Shown piece by piece: positions 12,209 to 24,992 of a DNA stretch of 64,000 bases. Position numbers and translations under genes: made by a program. The notes under the pieces are model-generated. The model was not told where the DNA came from. It made no database searches and saw only the letters and a list, made by a program, of their open reading frames with translations. Every line of letters begins with the position of its first letter. Positions within the stretch are counted from its first letter, which is position 1. Source of the DNA: Parasponia andersonii (taxonomy: Eukaryota > Streptophyta > Magnoliopsida > Rosales > Cannabaceae); the NCBI GenBank assembly GCA_002914805.1, contig JXTB01000096.1, positions 462,962-526,961 on the forward strand, in the 5' to 3' direction.

Positions 12209-14457
12209 GCTCTTCTGGTTCTGCCCAACACAAAGGCGATCTACACGGCCTCCCATATAACACTTCATATGGAGCCACACCCACACTAGTCTGGTAACTG
12301 TTATTATATGCAAATTCCACCAAAGGAAGATGATCATCCCAGTTCTCACCAAAATCCAGTATGCAACAATGTAGCATGTCCTCAAAAATCTGAATGGTCC
12401 TTTCAGACTGACCGTCTGTCTCAGGATGGTGAGCTGTACTGATATCCAACTGCATACCAAACGCTTTCTGCAAGGTTCTCCAAAACTTAGAAGTGAACCT
12501 TGGATCTCTGTTAGATACTATGCTTGAAGGCATACCATGCAAACGTAGAATGTTCTCCACATACAGTCTACTGAGCTTAGTAAGAGAGTAGTCTATCCAG
12601 ATCGGTATAAAGTGAGCACTCTTCGTTAACTAATCAACTATCACCAAAACTTCATTGTTCTTCCTCAAGTTCTTTGGCAAATTAGTCACGAAGTCCATCG
12701 TGATCTTGTCCCACTTCCATTTCGGAATTGGCAACGGCTGAAGTAATCCAGCTGGTCTCTGGTGTTCAGCCTTGACTCGCTAACAAGTCAAACACTTAGC
12801 CACAAAAGTAATTATATCCTTTTTCATCCCTTTCCACTAATACTGCCATTTCAAGTCCCGGTACATCTTAGTACTACCTAGATGTACTACGAACCTTAAT
12901 TTGTGAGCCTCTGTTAGAATGGTTTCTCGAAGATTAGTGTCATTAGCTACAGTCAACTTCCCATTAAAAAGCAAGAACCCTTCTCTGTTAGTGCTCCAAC
13001 CATCTAACTGTTCACCATTCTAAAGTCGGTTCCAGGTTGTCCTTAACTCCCTGTCTTGCCACTGACTCTGCTGGACAGTCTGGAGAAGAGATGGTGAAAT
13101 CAAAATGTTGCTCAGGCAAGCAACACCTTTATTCTCGAAGTACTGCAAGTTGTAATCACCAATCACAACTGAGTTTTTCCAATCTTCAAACACCAGTGCA
13201 GCTAGTGCACCACGAGGCTTCCTACTTAGTACATCGACTACAACATTGGCCTTACCAGGATGGTACTGTAGGTCAAAGTCATAATCCTCTATATACTCAA
13301 CCCATCTTCGCTGTCTCAAGTTCAAATCCTTCNGCTCTTCTGGTTCTGCCCAACACAAAGGCGATCTACACGGCCTCCCATATAACACTTCATATGGAGC
13401 CACACCCACACTAGTCTGGTAACTGTTATTATATGCAAATTCCACCAAAGGAAGATGATCATCCCAGTTCTCACCAAAATCCAGTATGCAACAATGTAGC
13501 ATGTCCTCAAAAATCTGAATGGTCCTTTCAGACTGACCGTCTGTCTCAGGATGGTGAGCTGTACTGATATCCAACTGCATACCAAACGCTTTCTGCAAGG
13601 TTCTCCAAAACTTAGAAGTGAACCTTGGATCTCTGTTAGATACTATGCTTGAAGGCATACCATGCAAACGTAGAATGTTCTCCACATACAGTCTACTGAG
13701 CTTAGTAAGAGAGTAGTCTATCCAGATCGGTATAAAGTGAGCACTCTTCGTTAACTAATCAACTATCACCAAAACTTCATTGTTCTTCCTCAAGTTCTTT
13801 GGCAAATTAGTCACGAAGTCCATCGTGATCTTGTCCCACTTCCATTTCGGAATTGGCAACGGCTGAAGTAATCCAGCTGGTCTCTGGTGTTCAGCCTTGA
13901 CTCGCTAACAAGTCAAACACTTAGCCACAAAAGTAATTATATCCTTTTTCATCCCTTTCCACTAATACTGCCATTTCAAGTCCCGGTACATCTTAGTACT
14001 ACCTAGATGTACTACGAACCTTAATTTGTGAGCCTCTGTTAGAATGGTTTCTCGAAGATTAGTGTCATTAGCTACAGTCAACTTCCCATTAAAAAGCAAG
14101 AACCCTTCTCTGTTAGTGCTCCAACCATCTAACTGTTCACCATTCTAAAGTCGGTTCCAGGTTGTCCTTAACTCCCTGTCTTGCCACTGACTCTGCTGGA
14201 CAGTCTGGAGAAGAGATGGTGAAATCAAAATGTTGCTCAGGCAAGCAACACCTTTATTCTCGAAGTACTGCAAGTTGTAATCACCAATCACAACTGAGTT
14301 TTTCCAATCTTCAAACACCAGTGCAGCTAGTGCACCACGAGGCTTCCTACTTAGTACATCGACTACAACATTGGCCTTACCAGGATGGTACTGTAGGTCA
14401 AAGTCATAATCCTCTATATACTCAACCCATCTTCGCTGTCTCAAGTTCAAATCCTTC
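12209..14457. repeat. Perfect 1124-bp direct repeat joined by one N (probable assembly artefact)
   Basis: Bases 12209-13332 recur at 13334-14457 with a constant offset of 1125, and I saw no mismatch on reading both. A single N at 13333 separates them. The surrounding element copies have diverged, so an identical tandem copy with an N at the join most simply means overlapping contig ends that were not merged. A true recent tandem duplication is less likely. Confidence 0.85.
13333..13333. other. Single-base assembly gap (N)
   Basis: One N lies exactly at the junction of the two identical 1124-bp copies. It marks a scaffold join. Confidence 0.95.
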
Positions 14458-16157
14458 TGGGTAAAGAGATACTTTAAACTCTTATGATCGGAGAATATGT
14501 CGAACTTCACACTATATAAGTAACATCGCCAAATCTTCAAGGCAAAGATCACTGCTGCAAGTTCCAGGTCATGGGTAGGATAGCTCCTTTCATGCGGCTT
14601 TAACTAATGAGAAACATAAGCCACAACTTGACCATTCTGCATCAAGACACATCCCAAACCCGTCTTTGAAGCATCGGTATACACCATATAAGGCTCGTTA
14701 CTGTCAGGAACAGTAAGAACAGGTGCAGTGGTTAAACTCTGCTTCAATCTGACAAAAGCTTCGTCATGCTCATGATCCTAAACAAACTTGACGTCCTTCC
14801 TGGTCAACTTCGTCAAAGGCAAAGCAATTCTCGAGAACTCTTGCACAAAACGACGGTAGTAGCCTGCCAATCCAAGGAAACTATGTACCTCTGTCACATC
14901 GGTCTTTCCACTCCAAGACAGCTTCGATCTTAGCGGGATCGACTGAAATACCTCCGTGAGAAATCACATGGCCCAAAAACTTCACTTCTGATATCCAAAA
15001 GTCACACTTCGATTTCTTGGCGTACAACTGATGATCTCTCAAGGTCTTGGGCACTATCCCCAGATGTTCGACATGCTCTTCTCAAGTCTTGGAATACATC
15101 AGGATATCGTCAATGAACACAACCACAAAACGATCCAAAAACGGCCTGAAAATCCGATTCATGAGATCCATAAAAGCTGCGGGTGCATTTGTTAAACCAA
15201 ATGGCATCACCAGAAACTCAAAGTGACCATATCGGGTTCTGAATGCTGTCTTCAGTATATCATCCTCCCTTATCTTCAACTGATGATAACCAGATCTCAA
15301 ATCAATCTTAGAGAAGAATCTTGAACCGCCGAGTTGATCAAACAACTCATCTATCCTTGGCAAAGGATACTTGTTCTTTACTGTCAACTGGTTCAACTTC
15401 CGGTAATCCACACAAAGTCTCAACAAACCATCAGCTTTCTTCGCAAACAAAACAGGAGCACCCCAAGGAGAAGTGCTACTGTGAATAAAGCCCTTGGAAA
15501 GTAGATCGGTCAACTGTTATCTTAATTCTTTCATCTCAGAGGTGTCATGCAATAGGCTAGAATAGAAACTAGCTGAGCTCTAAGAACTAGTTCAATACAG
15601 AACTTGATCTCTCTATTCGGTGGTAACCCCGGAAGGTCTTCAGGAAACACCTCCGAATACTCACACACCACCGAAATCCATAGGTCTTGATCGTCTGTCC
15701 TCTCCTTACCATCCATGGCAAACAAGTTCCCATAACACTCAAGTTTCTTTCTTCCACCCATGCATGCTTTCAGAATAGGACTAGGCTTCAACGGACTCAT
15801 CCCAGCCTGATAGATAATAGGATATCCATCACTAGGAAAAAGAGTCACCCACTTCTTATGACAGTCCACAATAGCTCGATACTTCGACAACCAATCCATA
15901 CCGAGTATCACATCATACTGTCCCATTGGCAACACAATCAAATCAGCAAGAAGCTTCCTATCACCAATCACAACCCAACAAGACTTACACACACTAGACA
16001 CATCGGTCATTTCTCCCAAAGGTGTACCCAACGACAATACATAATCCAAATCAGAATATTTCAACCCCAATAGTTGAGCAAACAATAAGGATATGAATGA
16101 ATGGGATGCATCAGTATCAAACAAAACATGTGCCCAAGAGTGTGAAAGAAGGATCAT

Positions 16158-17359
16158 ACCGTCAACAACACCTCGGCCGGTGCGATCCTGAGTGTCGTCT
16201 GCCCCAGTAAAAGCATAGGCTTACCCAGTCACCTTTCCTTTCCCTTTGTTGCCTCTTCCCTGGCCAGGACGGCTGCTACTGGATCCTGGACCACTACTGT
16301 CATATCCACGCCCACCCTGACTCCCTGAAACCTGAGGAGTCTGAAAGTTCTGAGTGAAACCCTGAGGACGGTACTGATGCTGATAAAGCTAAGGGGAAGT
16401 AAAAGCCTGCGAAGCACCATGTGACTGTTGCGGCCTTGCCTGAGTGCTCTGATAAGAAGCAGAACCTGACTGGCTCCTCTGCGGTCCTCCCTGAGAAAGA
16501 GGAGATTTCTGCAGACGGTTAGGACACCCTTCTTCCGATGACCCTGCTGGCCACAAACAAAACATCCTCCATACGGACTACCTCTGCCACCCCCAGAATA
16601 ACCACTGTTGTTTGAGCTCCCACTGCTCGGAGTACCTTGGGCTGACCACTGCCCATGGTTCCTTCTGGTGGCTTTCCTGTCATTTCCTCTCCGCTAGTTC
16701 CTCCTGGAATCCAAACTTTCTTCGATAGCCTCTGCCTGCTGGGCAGCCACTGCAATCTCAGGAAGAGTGTGGAAAGTCTGGGTACTAATCCTGTTGAAAA
16801 TGTTCCGATTTAGAAAACTCCTGAACTTAGCAACTCGATACTTCTCACTCGTACCCAGTCCAAGAGCAACACTTGCCAACTCAGTGAACTCTATCAAGTA
16901 CTCATTCACCATTCTGTTACCTTGGGTCAAAGTCCCAAATCAGTTCACAACTTCATTCTGTTGATCCTCATTGGCATACTGGGCCTTGAAAATCTGTTCA
17001 AAGTCTTCCCAAGTCAAGCCCACTACATCTTGCATCCGTTCCACTGTTTCCTACCAACGAATGGCGCTCCCTGTCAAACGGGTAATAGCAAACACAGCCC
17101 AAAACTCAACCGGAGTACCAAGGGCTCGAAGTGCCTCACCATCTCATGCAACCAAGCAATTGCCGTGAGAGCTTTCGGTATACCATCAAACTGCCCTGGC
17201 TGGAGACGCATGAGCCATTGGAGGTAATCAGCCTGATCCAACTGACGTTCCCTCGGAGCTGCAGGCTGATAGTCTGGATTACTCATCTGGACGAATGCCT
17301 ACCGTATTACCTCGATCAGATGAGTGAAATCCAGACGAGGAGGTTCGGCATCTGGCTGG
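16158..17359 (-). pseudogene. Broken gag of outer Ty3 element (main part)
   Basis: This is the capsid-nucleocapsid polyprotein of the outer element. The minus-strand piece at 17074-17286 begins MSNPDYQPAA and holds the start of the capsid; 16694-16930 carries the later capsid part (NEYLIEFTELA). A CCHC zinc knuckle near 16525-16570 (CFVCGQQGHR) is broken by a frameshift before its last Cys. The first codons lie across the inner element at 27922-27952. Stops include a TAG shortly before MSNP, near 17305. Inactive. Confidence 0.85.
17355..17359. repeat. Target site duplication of inner element (left copy)
   Basis: GCTGG here matches GCTGG at 27922-27926. The two copies directly flank the TG...CA ends of the inner element. 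Confidence 0.95.
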
Positions 17360-20288
17360 TGTAATGCCTAAGATTCTCACATGCATAATAGACCAATAAT
17401 AAACATGTTCATATTGCATAATAGACATATCAAGTGAGTAGAATCAACTTTACAGTAAATTTCTCATTCTTTATTCTTAAATGCTTTCAATATGTTTTAT
17501 TGTACTAATATTTGTCGAAGTGTTTCCATACAGTGTAAAGGCTCAGTACCCTTAGAGAGAGAGAGCTAGGTGTGTGAGAAGAACAAAGAAAATATATTCA
17601 TGAATACAATACAATGTGCTCATGCATTAAAATTAAGTTTGATGATAACTAGGTAAAATAGTTGTTTTTCGGTAAAGTGCACTTTCGCATTTTTTGGAAC
17701 CAAATTCATTTTATGTTTAACACATGATAGCTTTAATTTAATGTTTAGGACTCATTATTAGTATTATTAAAAAAATGTTCATTCCAGTTAAGCACGAGAT
17801 GACAGTCACTATACTAAACTGTGTTTAATTACACTAAGCTAGCTTAGATTAAGCTTAATCGCGTAATGTCATCGTTGTGCATTCTATGAATTGGGAAATT
17901 ATACTATATTTGCATTATCAATTAGAGTCTAATAGACTTTCTTTTTATGTTTAATGATTGGTTATGGGGCTAGGTGCCATCAAATTAGAATAAGATTGGC
18001 CATATAAGATCATAAGTCAAAGTATGACTAGATTTCACTTTCTAAGCTAGGTTTCACAATTTTGGTCTACACTTGAGTGTATAGGATTGACTAGCAACGT
18101 GATGAGTATGCTAAGGACGTTTTAGAGCTTGACACATGGAAGGAAAAGGTGTGAAATTCCCAAAATACCCCTTAGAACTTAAGTTATGCCATTTCTTAGT
18201 CATTAAGTATAACTTTTGGTCCAAATCTGGTCATTTTCTTCTCCTTTCTCTCCAGCCACGACCAAAAACTCTCCCACTAATTTTTAGACTACGCTCAGCT
18301 CCTTTAACCACTTCCAAGAGTTTCCAAGTGGTAGAACTCAATTTGCAGCTCAAGAAAGCAAGATAGGTCTAAACTAGTCAAGGTAATTCTACTAGTTCTT
18401 CTTCCTAGGTTTTGTGTGGTTATTTCAATTCTCCACTTGATACTACTTAAGTAATGTTTTCTCTAGGTTCTATTGAGTTCTAAGATCAATTTCAAAGCCT
18501 TAGAAATCAGTTTTGTGGAAGTTGAAGGCAAGAGCTTCAACAAAAGTTCAAACTAGTCAAGGTGAGTTTTTTTTTGTGGAATTTAGAATTGGTAATTTAT
18601 TTCCATGGCTTTAGCTCTTTAATTAAAGCTTTTATTTGATAAATTAAGGTCTAAGAAAACCTTATATATGGCTGGAAAAACAGAATTTAAGTAGAAGATT
18701 AAAGTTAGTCTTAAAGCCCGAAAGTTTGCTACTTGTGGATTCAAGTGTTTTCAAGTGTTCCATTGTTAGAATAGGCTCCCAATACTCGTAATCTGATTTT
18801 ATAAAATTGAAATGTATATTTTGTTGATCCCATGATGTAAATATATTTGTTTCGTTGCTGTTTGTGACAATAGAAAAGTGTAAAAGTGGTTTTAAACTGT
18901 TTAAAATGAAAGGAATTCAAGTATACCTAGGTTGCTCTAAATGAACCTCTTTGAGTTATATATGTGGGAATCGGCTTGTTGATTGTTATTACAGGTCTTA
19001 AACCATGATTTTAATCATGTGGGGATGTCCTAAAAGTAGGGGAGGTGCTGTCCAAATATTATTAGAACCAAGTGGTGCCATTTAGAAGCTAACGGACTAG
19101 TTTTTATGAAAGTAGATAACATTTTGGTTCGTTTTGTGATTAGGGTTCCTTCTTTTATAAAAGCTGTGATTCAGTCTTCTACTTGTTTTCTTTAAGCATT
19201 TTACATTGTAGTAATAATGTTAGTAATAAAATTGATATCAGGTCTTCCACACACCTTGCCACAGAGGATACTGACCCTTTCCACTATCTTTTCTACCGGA
19301 CACAAGGTAAGTGAAGATTTATTTTAACTGCATCACAAGAACAATAGTAGATACAAGATGTTTTCCTACATGCTTATGTGTATTATTTCAATTATATGTT
19401 ATTTATATTATTGTTGCAAAGCGTATGGAAACATAAGCATGGCATGATCATTAAGCATGATTTTCAAAGAAGTGAAGTTTTCCACACATTGGATTTAAAG
19501 TAGTACCATTGTACAAATTTTACGAGATATGTTTTAAGTACAGTGTTTAGTCTGTCTGCGTTGGGTAAGTATGATTTGCACATGCATCCTTCCCGCATAG
19601 GTGGGCACGGCTTACCGACTGCCGGGACTGAGCATTGTACTATGAGATTTATCAGGTGCATTACTTAGTCGGTCTGCGTTGGGTAGGTATGGTTCACATT
19701 GGCCATGTGTTTCTTTCCCGCACAGGTGGACACGGCCTAGCAACTGCCGCGACTTTGTAATGTACTCAAGGGCCCTATACAGAAATGTTTTCTAAGAAAA
19801 GTGCATCAAAATGAAAAGTTATGAAAGAAAGAGTACGATGGGAATTTCAATAAAGTTTATGCATGAAACATGTTTACAAGCATGCATGATCTTTACTTAC
19901 TGAGCATTAGCTCATTTAGTTCTTGTGATGCAGGTGAGGACATTTTTGATGTATAGAGTTGCTAGTTGGCTAGCACGCTTTCTTGTCGCCATGATCATAC
20001 CGATGTAGACGAGCTTAACTTGTGGGCGGAGTTTTATTTGTATTTTGTTATTCTAATGTGTTGTAAATATTACTACTGATGACAAGATAAACAGATATGG
20101 AGTTTTTAGTTATATATTTTGTAAAGACATTTTCAAAAAGTAATGCCACGTAGTTTCTTTTGTTTTAGAGCTTGAAAAGTTTAAATTTGGCCAACCTTTT
20201 TGCAAAAACTAAAAATATGGGTTATAAAAGAGTAATGCTTCCTAGTTTGACCTACATAGTCATATAGTTAAGCCAAGGGGGCGTAACA
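17360..20288 (+). repeat. 5' LTR of inner Ty3 element
   Basis: It starts TGTAATGCC and ends GGCGTAACA, nearly identical to 24993-27921. It contains a duplicated GC-rich box of about 118-bp period (19546-19765). A 76-codon open frame at 18136-18366 recurs in the other LTR and is not evidence of a gene. Confidence 0.96.
19546..19765 (+). repeat. Two-copy GC-rich box inside the LTR (~118-bp period)
   Basis: GTCTGCGTTGGGTA recurs after 118 bp (T at 19551 and 19669). Each copy is followed by a pyrimidine-rich CCCGCA string, AGGTGG(G/A)CACGGC and an ACTGCCG. The same pair is in the 3' LTR from about 27178. Role unknown. Confidence 0.75.
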
Positions 20289-20292
20289 ATAT

Positions 20293-20304
20293 TGGTATCA
20301 AAGC
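20293..20304 (+). other. Primer binding site (initiator Met tRNA type)
   Basis: TGGTATCAAAGC starts four bases inside the 5' LTR. It differs at one position from the TGGTATCAGAGC usual for plant elements primed by initiator Met tRNA. Confidence 0.85.
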
Positions 20305-20484
20305 GGAGGTTTAGACTTTTCTGAAGACTGCCTACATATGTATGATCATGTGACAGAATGCTCAATCAACCAGTAAGTCTAAATAATTGCATATATGCAC
20401 TTTATTTTGTTTTATAAATTTGATGTACACATTATTATTGGCTATTATGTTTGTTTGTAAGTAAGGGCCATAGTACAAGAAATT

Positions 20485-21531
20485 ATGCCAAAGGGTAGAG
20501 GTCAGACTAGCCACCCGAGGGATGATCAAGACAATGACAAAGATACTACTATTCATCGATTGGCTGAATTAGTAGAGAGACAAGCTCAACAAATAGGGAG
20601 GCTTATAGAATGAGATCAAAGGAGAGACGAACAATTACCAGTACAAGTTGTGGCTAGACAAGAAAATCATGAACCAGCTTCTGAAAGGTTTAGGAAGAAT
20701 AAACCTCCAGTTTTTAAAGGTGAAACTGATCCATTATTAGCTGAGGAGTGGATTCGAAATTTGGAGGGCATATTTGATTATATAAGAATCCCTGATGAAG
20801 AGAAAGTTTTTTGTGCTACTTATATGTTGCAAATGGATGCCAGGCATTGGTGGGATTCCATAAAGTCAATCACTGATATTAACAGTTTGACTTGGGAGAG
20901 ATTCAAGGAAATCTTTTACAGGAAGTACTTTAGTGAAGCTCATCGACTTGCAAAGGCGGCTGAATTTACGAATTTGAGGCAAGGTGGCATGTCTTTGTGT
21001 GATTATATAAAGAAATTTGATGAACTATCCCGCTTTGCTCCTCATATGGTGAGTACCAACGAGTTGAAAGTAAATCAGTTTCTACAGGGGCTCAAAGCAG
21101 AAATATATAGGGATATTAAGATGTCTACAAGAAAAGGTGTACCCTACACAGAAATTGCAGAAAAAGCCCTTGAAGCTGAAGAAGCTAAACTGAAGGTGGT
21201 AAAGGCACTAGAAATTAGAAGAAATATAAATATGGCAAGGAGAAATGCAAATTTCGGAAAAGGTACTCAATCAGGGTTTGATGGCGGCAAAAGGAAATTT
21301 CCATAGGGTCAGGGACAAAGACAAGATCCTTCAAAGCGCCCAGCAATAAGTCAAAAAATGCAATCTAATTCGAATTAGAAAGTTACATGTCCCAAATGTG
21401 GAAAGCCTCATAAAGGTGAATGCCTTTTTGGTAGTAGAGCATGTTATACTTGTGGCAAGACAGGACATTATTCTAGAGACTGTCCCTCCACTTCTGGTGA
21501 ACAAAAGAAAGTTCCAGCTCGTGTATTTACC
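20485..21531 (+). pseudogene. gag of inner Ty3 element, three in-frame stops
   Basis: Capsid and nucleocapsid. The start MPKGRGQT follows the primer site by about 180 bp. One frame runs through the capsid (20650-21306, with PPVFKGETDP and the WW-type core ARHWWDS) to two zinc knuckles: CPKCGKPHKGEC and CYTCGKTGHYSRDC. Stops interrupt it: TGA about 42 codons from the start (near 20611), TAG at 21304 and TAG near 21379. There is no frameshift in gag. The same frame leads into the protease without a break, so gag and pol were one long reading frame, as is usual in this clade. Confidence 0.9.
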
Positions 21532-24500
21532 ATGACTGCGACAGATGTTGAGGCTGATCCATCGGTTGTAGCAGGTGAGATATCTATCTTTGATATTTTC
21601 ACAAATACATTAATAGATTCAGGAGCTACACATTCATTTGCATCACTAGCATATGTGAGAAAATTGGGCAGATCACCTGAAACTTTGAATTTAAGATACT
21701 GTGTAACTATTCCATCTGGGGAAGTGTTATATTCTGGTCAAGTGTTGAGAGCATGTCCAATACAGATGGACGGTAGAGAGTTGTGGGTAGACTTAATAGT
21801 GTTGGATATGCAAGATTTTGAGGTGATTTTGGGTATGGATTGGCTATCTAAGTATCATGCTAGCATTGATTGTAATGGTAAGAGAGTGGTATTTCAGCCA
21901 CCTGGTAAAGAAGAGTTTACTTTCCTTGGGTCTTCTAGGAAGAAAATGGTACCAATTATTTCAATGATAAAAGCGAGAAAGTTACTTGAGAAAGGATGTA
22001 CTGATTATTTGGTAAATGTAATGGATACTAGAGAAGAACTTAGGATAAAGCCACAGGAAGTACCAGTAGTTGATGAATTTCTAGTGGTATTCCTAGAAGA
22101 TCTACCAGGATTACTACCTGATAGAGAGATAGAGTTTGCTATTGACTTGCTATCTGGCACTGCTCCTATTTCTAAAGCACCTTATAGAATGGCTCCAGCA
22201 GAGTTGAAGGAATTAAAGGTACAATTATAGGAGCTTTTGGACAAGGGTTTCATACACCCAAGCTTTTCACCATGGGGTGCTCCAGTGCTACTTGTAAAGA
22301 AGAAAGATGGAACTATGAGGCTTTGTATTGATTATAGAGAGTTAAATAAGGTTACAATCAAGAATAAATATCCTCTCCCTAGAATTGATGATTTGTTTGA
22401 TCAGTTACAAGGTGCTTCAGTATTTTCCAAGATTGATTTAAGATCAGGATACCATCAACTGAAGATTAAGGAAGAAGATATTCCTATAACAGCTTTTAGG
22501 ACGAGATACGGACACTATGAGTTTTTAGTGATGCCCTTTGGTTTAACTAATGCCCCAGCTGCTTTTATGGACATGATGAACAGAGTATTCAAGGATTTCT
22601 TAGTTAGTTTTGTTATAATATTCATTGATGACATTTTGATATATTCGCGCTCAAGGGAGGAGCACATGGAGCATTTGAGAATAGTTTTGAGGTTCTTGAA
22701 AGAAAAGTAGTTGTATGCAAAGTTCAAGAAGTGTGAGTTTTGGTTGGAGAAAGTTATCTTTCTTGGTCATGTAGTGTTTGAAAATGGTATTTCTGTAGAC
22801 CCAGCAAAGGTTGAAGCTGTAAGTAATTGGTCAAGGCCTACAAATGTTTCAGAGATTCGTAGTTTCTTGGGATTGGCTGGTTACTATAGAAGGTTTGTAG
22901 AAGGATTTTCTAACTTGGCCTCTCCTTTGACTCAGTTGACTAGAAAGAATATGAAGTTTCATTGGAATGATGATTGTGAAAAGAGTTTTCAAGAGTTAAA
23001 ACATCATTTGGTCACAGCTCCTATACTTTCTATACCCACTGAATCTAGGGGATTTGTTATTTACAGTGATGCTTCAAAGAATGGTCTAGGCTGTGTTCTG
23101 ATGCAAAATAGTAAGGTTATTGCCTATGCTTCTAGGCAACTAAAAGAATATGAAAAGAAATATCCTACTCATGATTTGGAGCTAGCAGCGGTAGTTTTTG
23201 CACTGAAGATTTGGAGACATTATCTTTATGGAGAAAGATGTCAAATTTACACAGACCATAAAAGTCTCAAGTATTTCTTTACCCAAAAGGAATTGAATAT
23301 GAGATAGAGAAGATGGCTTGAACTGGTAAAAGACTATGATTGTGAAATTAACTATCATCCAGGGAAAGCTAATGTGGTTGCAGATGCTCTAAGTAGAAAG
23401 TCATTAGCGGCAATGTCACTTAAGTATGTTGATCGAAAGCCTCTTTTGATGGATTTGCATCGATTGGAATTAGAGATTGTACCTACAGGTTTAATGGAGA
23501 GATTAGCAGCTCTTACATTGCAACCTACAATTTTAGAGAGAATCAAACAAGACAAAAATACGGATCCTTATCTGACAAGTTTAAAGACCAAGATAGAGTC
23601 CGGAAAAGAGGTAGCCTTCCAGATTTCTAGTGATGGGGTAATCAGATACACAAATAAACTCTGTGTGCCAGACAGAACAATTAGAAAGGAGATATTAATA
23701 GAAGCTCACACTACTCCTTACTCTGTGCATCCTGGTATTACAAAGATGTATAGGGATTTGAAAATGCATTACTGGTGGCCAAGTATGAAGAAAGATGTGA
23801 TTGAGTTTGTAGAACAATGTCTCACATGTCAGCAAGTTAAAGCTAAACATCAAAGACCTACCGGTACCTTAAAGCCCATACATGTGCCACAATGGAAATG
23901 GGAAGAGATTGCTATGGATTTGGTGGTTGGACTTCCTAAGACAAATAAAGGCCATGATGCTATTTGGGTTATTGTGGATAGATATACTAAGTCAGCCCAT
24001 TTCCTGCCAATTAAAGTGACTTATAGTTTGGATCAGTTGGCTCGGTTTTTGTTCAAGAAATCATTTGATTACATGGTGTTCCAAAGGTTATTATTTCTGA
24101 CCGAGATACTAGATTCACTTCAAAATTCTGGAAGAGGGTTCAGGAGGCTATGGGTACAAAACTGGCATTCAGTACAGCTTTTCATCCTCAAACAGATGGA
24201 CAATCAGAGAGAACCATACAGACTCTTGAGGATATGCTTAGAGCTTGTGTGTTAGATTTTCATGGATCTTGGAGCAAGTACTTGCCGTTGATAGAATTTG
24301 CCTACAATAATAGTTATCAAGCTTCAATTGAAATGCCTCCGTATGAAGCCTTGTACGGAAGAAAATGTAAATCTCCAATTCACTAGGATGAGATGGGAGA
24401 AAGGAAATTTCTTGGTCCAGAATTGGTAAGAGAAACAGCTGAAACAGTAGAAAAGATTCGTAAACGGTTATTAGCTATTCAGAACAGACAGAAGCATTAT

Positions 24501-24977
24501 GCTGATCCTAAAAGGAGAGAGGTCATATTTGATGGTGGGGACAAAGTATTTTTGAAGGTTGCACCCATGAAAGGAATCATAAGGTTTGGGAAGAAAGGGA
24601 AGCTTAGTCCTAGATATATAGGCCCATTTGAGATACTTGACAAAGTTGGAGATGTTGCCTATAGACTTGCATTACCACCCTTACTGTCAAATGTGCACAA
24701 TGTTTTTCATGTCTCTATGTTAAGAAGATATGTTCCAAACCCTTCACATGTTTTGAGTTACAAGCCATTGGAGTTGAGCCAAGATTTGAGTTATGAAGAA
24801 GAACCAGTGGAGATTTTGGATAGAAAAGAGAAGGAGCTTAGAAGTAAGAAGATCCCTTTGGTCAAAGTACTGTGGAGGAACCACAAAGTAGAAGAGGCCA
24901 CATGGGAAATAGAAGAAGAGATGAAAACTAAGTATCCTCACTTATTTGGGTATGCAAATTTTGAGGACGAAATTTAA
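21532..24977 (+). pseudogene. pol of inner Ty3 element (PR-RT-RNaseH-IN-chromo), interrupted
   Basis: Domains in order: protease with an intact LIDSGATHSF site (about 21613); reverse transcriptase (22237-22710) with LRSGYHQL and FIDDILIYS; connection and RNase H (22711-23307, with YSDAS and YPTHDLEL); integrase zinc finger (about 23705-23832, HX6H then CLTC); DDE core (the first Asp in MDLVVGLP, then ISDRDT, then the Glu in LEDM); and a tail with a chromodomain-like end (24393-24977, VKVLW...EATWE). Stops lie at 22228, 22708, 23305 and 24385, and there is a frameshift near 24060-24080 between the first and second catalytic Asp. The final stop lies just before the polypurine tract. Most stops fall where relatives have Gln, and one where they have Trp. 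Confidence 0.92.
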
Positions 24978-24978
24978 T

Positions 24979-24991
24979 AAGGAGGGAAGGA
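24979..24991 (+). other. Polypurine tract of inner element
   Basis: AAGGAGGGAAGGA lies one base before the 3' LTR, the expected plus-strand priming site. Confidence 0.85.
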
Positions 24992-24992
24992 T

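Larger units (their letters stand above)
11637..16157 (-). pseudogene. Broken pol of outer Ty3 element (PR-RT-RNaseH-IN-chromo)
   Basis: Reading right to left: an aspartic protease (15531-16157) whose active site reads DTDA rather than the usual D-S/T-G-A; reverse transcriptase (15082-15513) with FIDD in place of YxDD and the LRSGYHQL motif; RNase H (about 14145-14700, near THDLEL and DHKSL); integrase core (about 12129-13000, with TDGQSERT); and an integrase tail with a chromodomain-like end (11637-12059, VKVLW...EATWE). In-frame stops interrupt nearly every domain, for example before NRQ near 12131, after VD near 12628 and after TC near 12782. There is a frameshift near 14905. Several stops sit where relatives have Gln or Trp. 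Part of the RNase H-integrase section appears twice because of the repeat at 12209-14457. Confidence 0.9.

Noticed and set aside
13020..13685. 221-codon frame joining integrase and RNase H sequence
   Set aside because: It crosses the single N at 13333 and is a product of the probable assembly duplication.
18136..18366. 76-codon open frame repeated at 25769-25999
   Set aside because: It is in the two LTRs of the inner element, and its near-identity comes from LTR duplication. No known motif.
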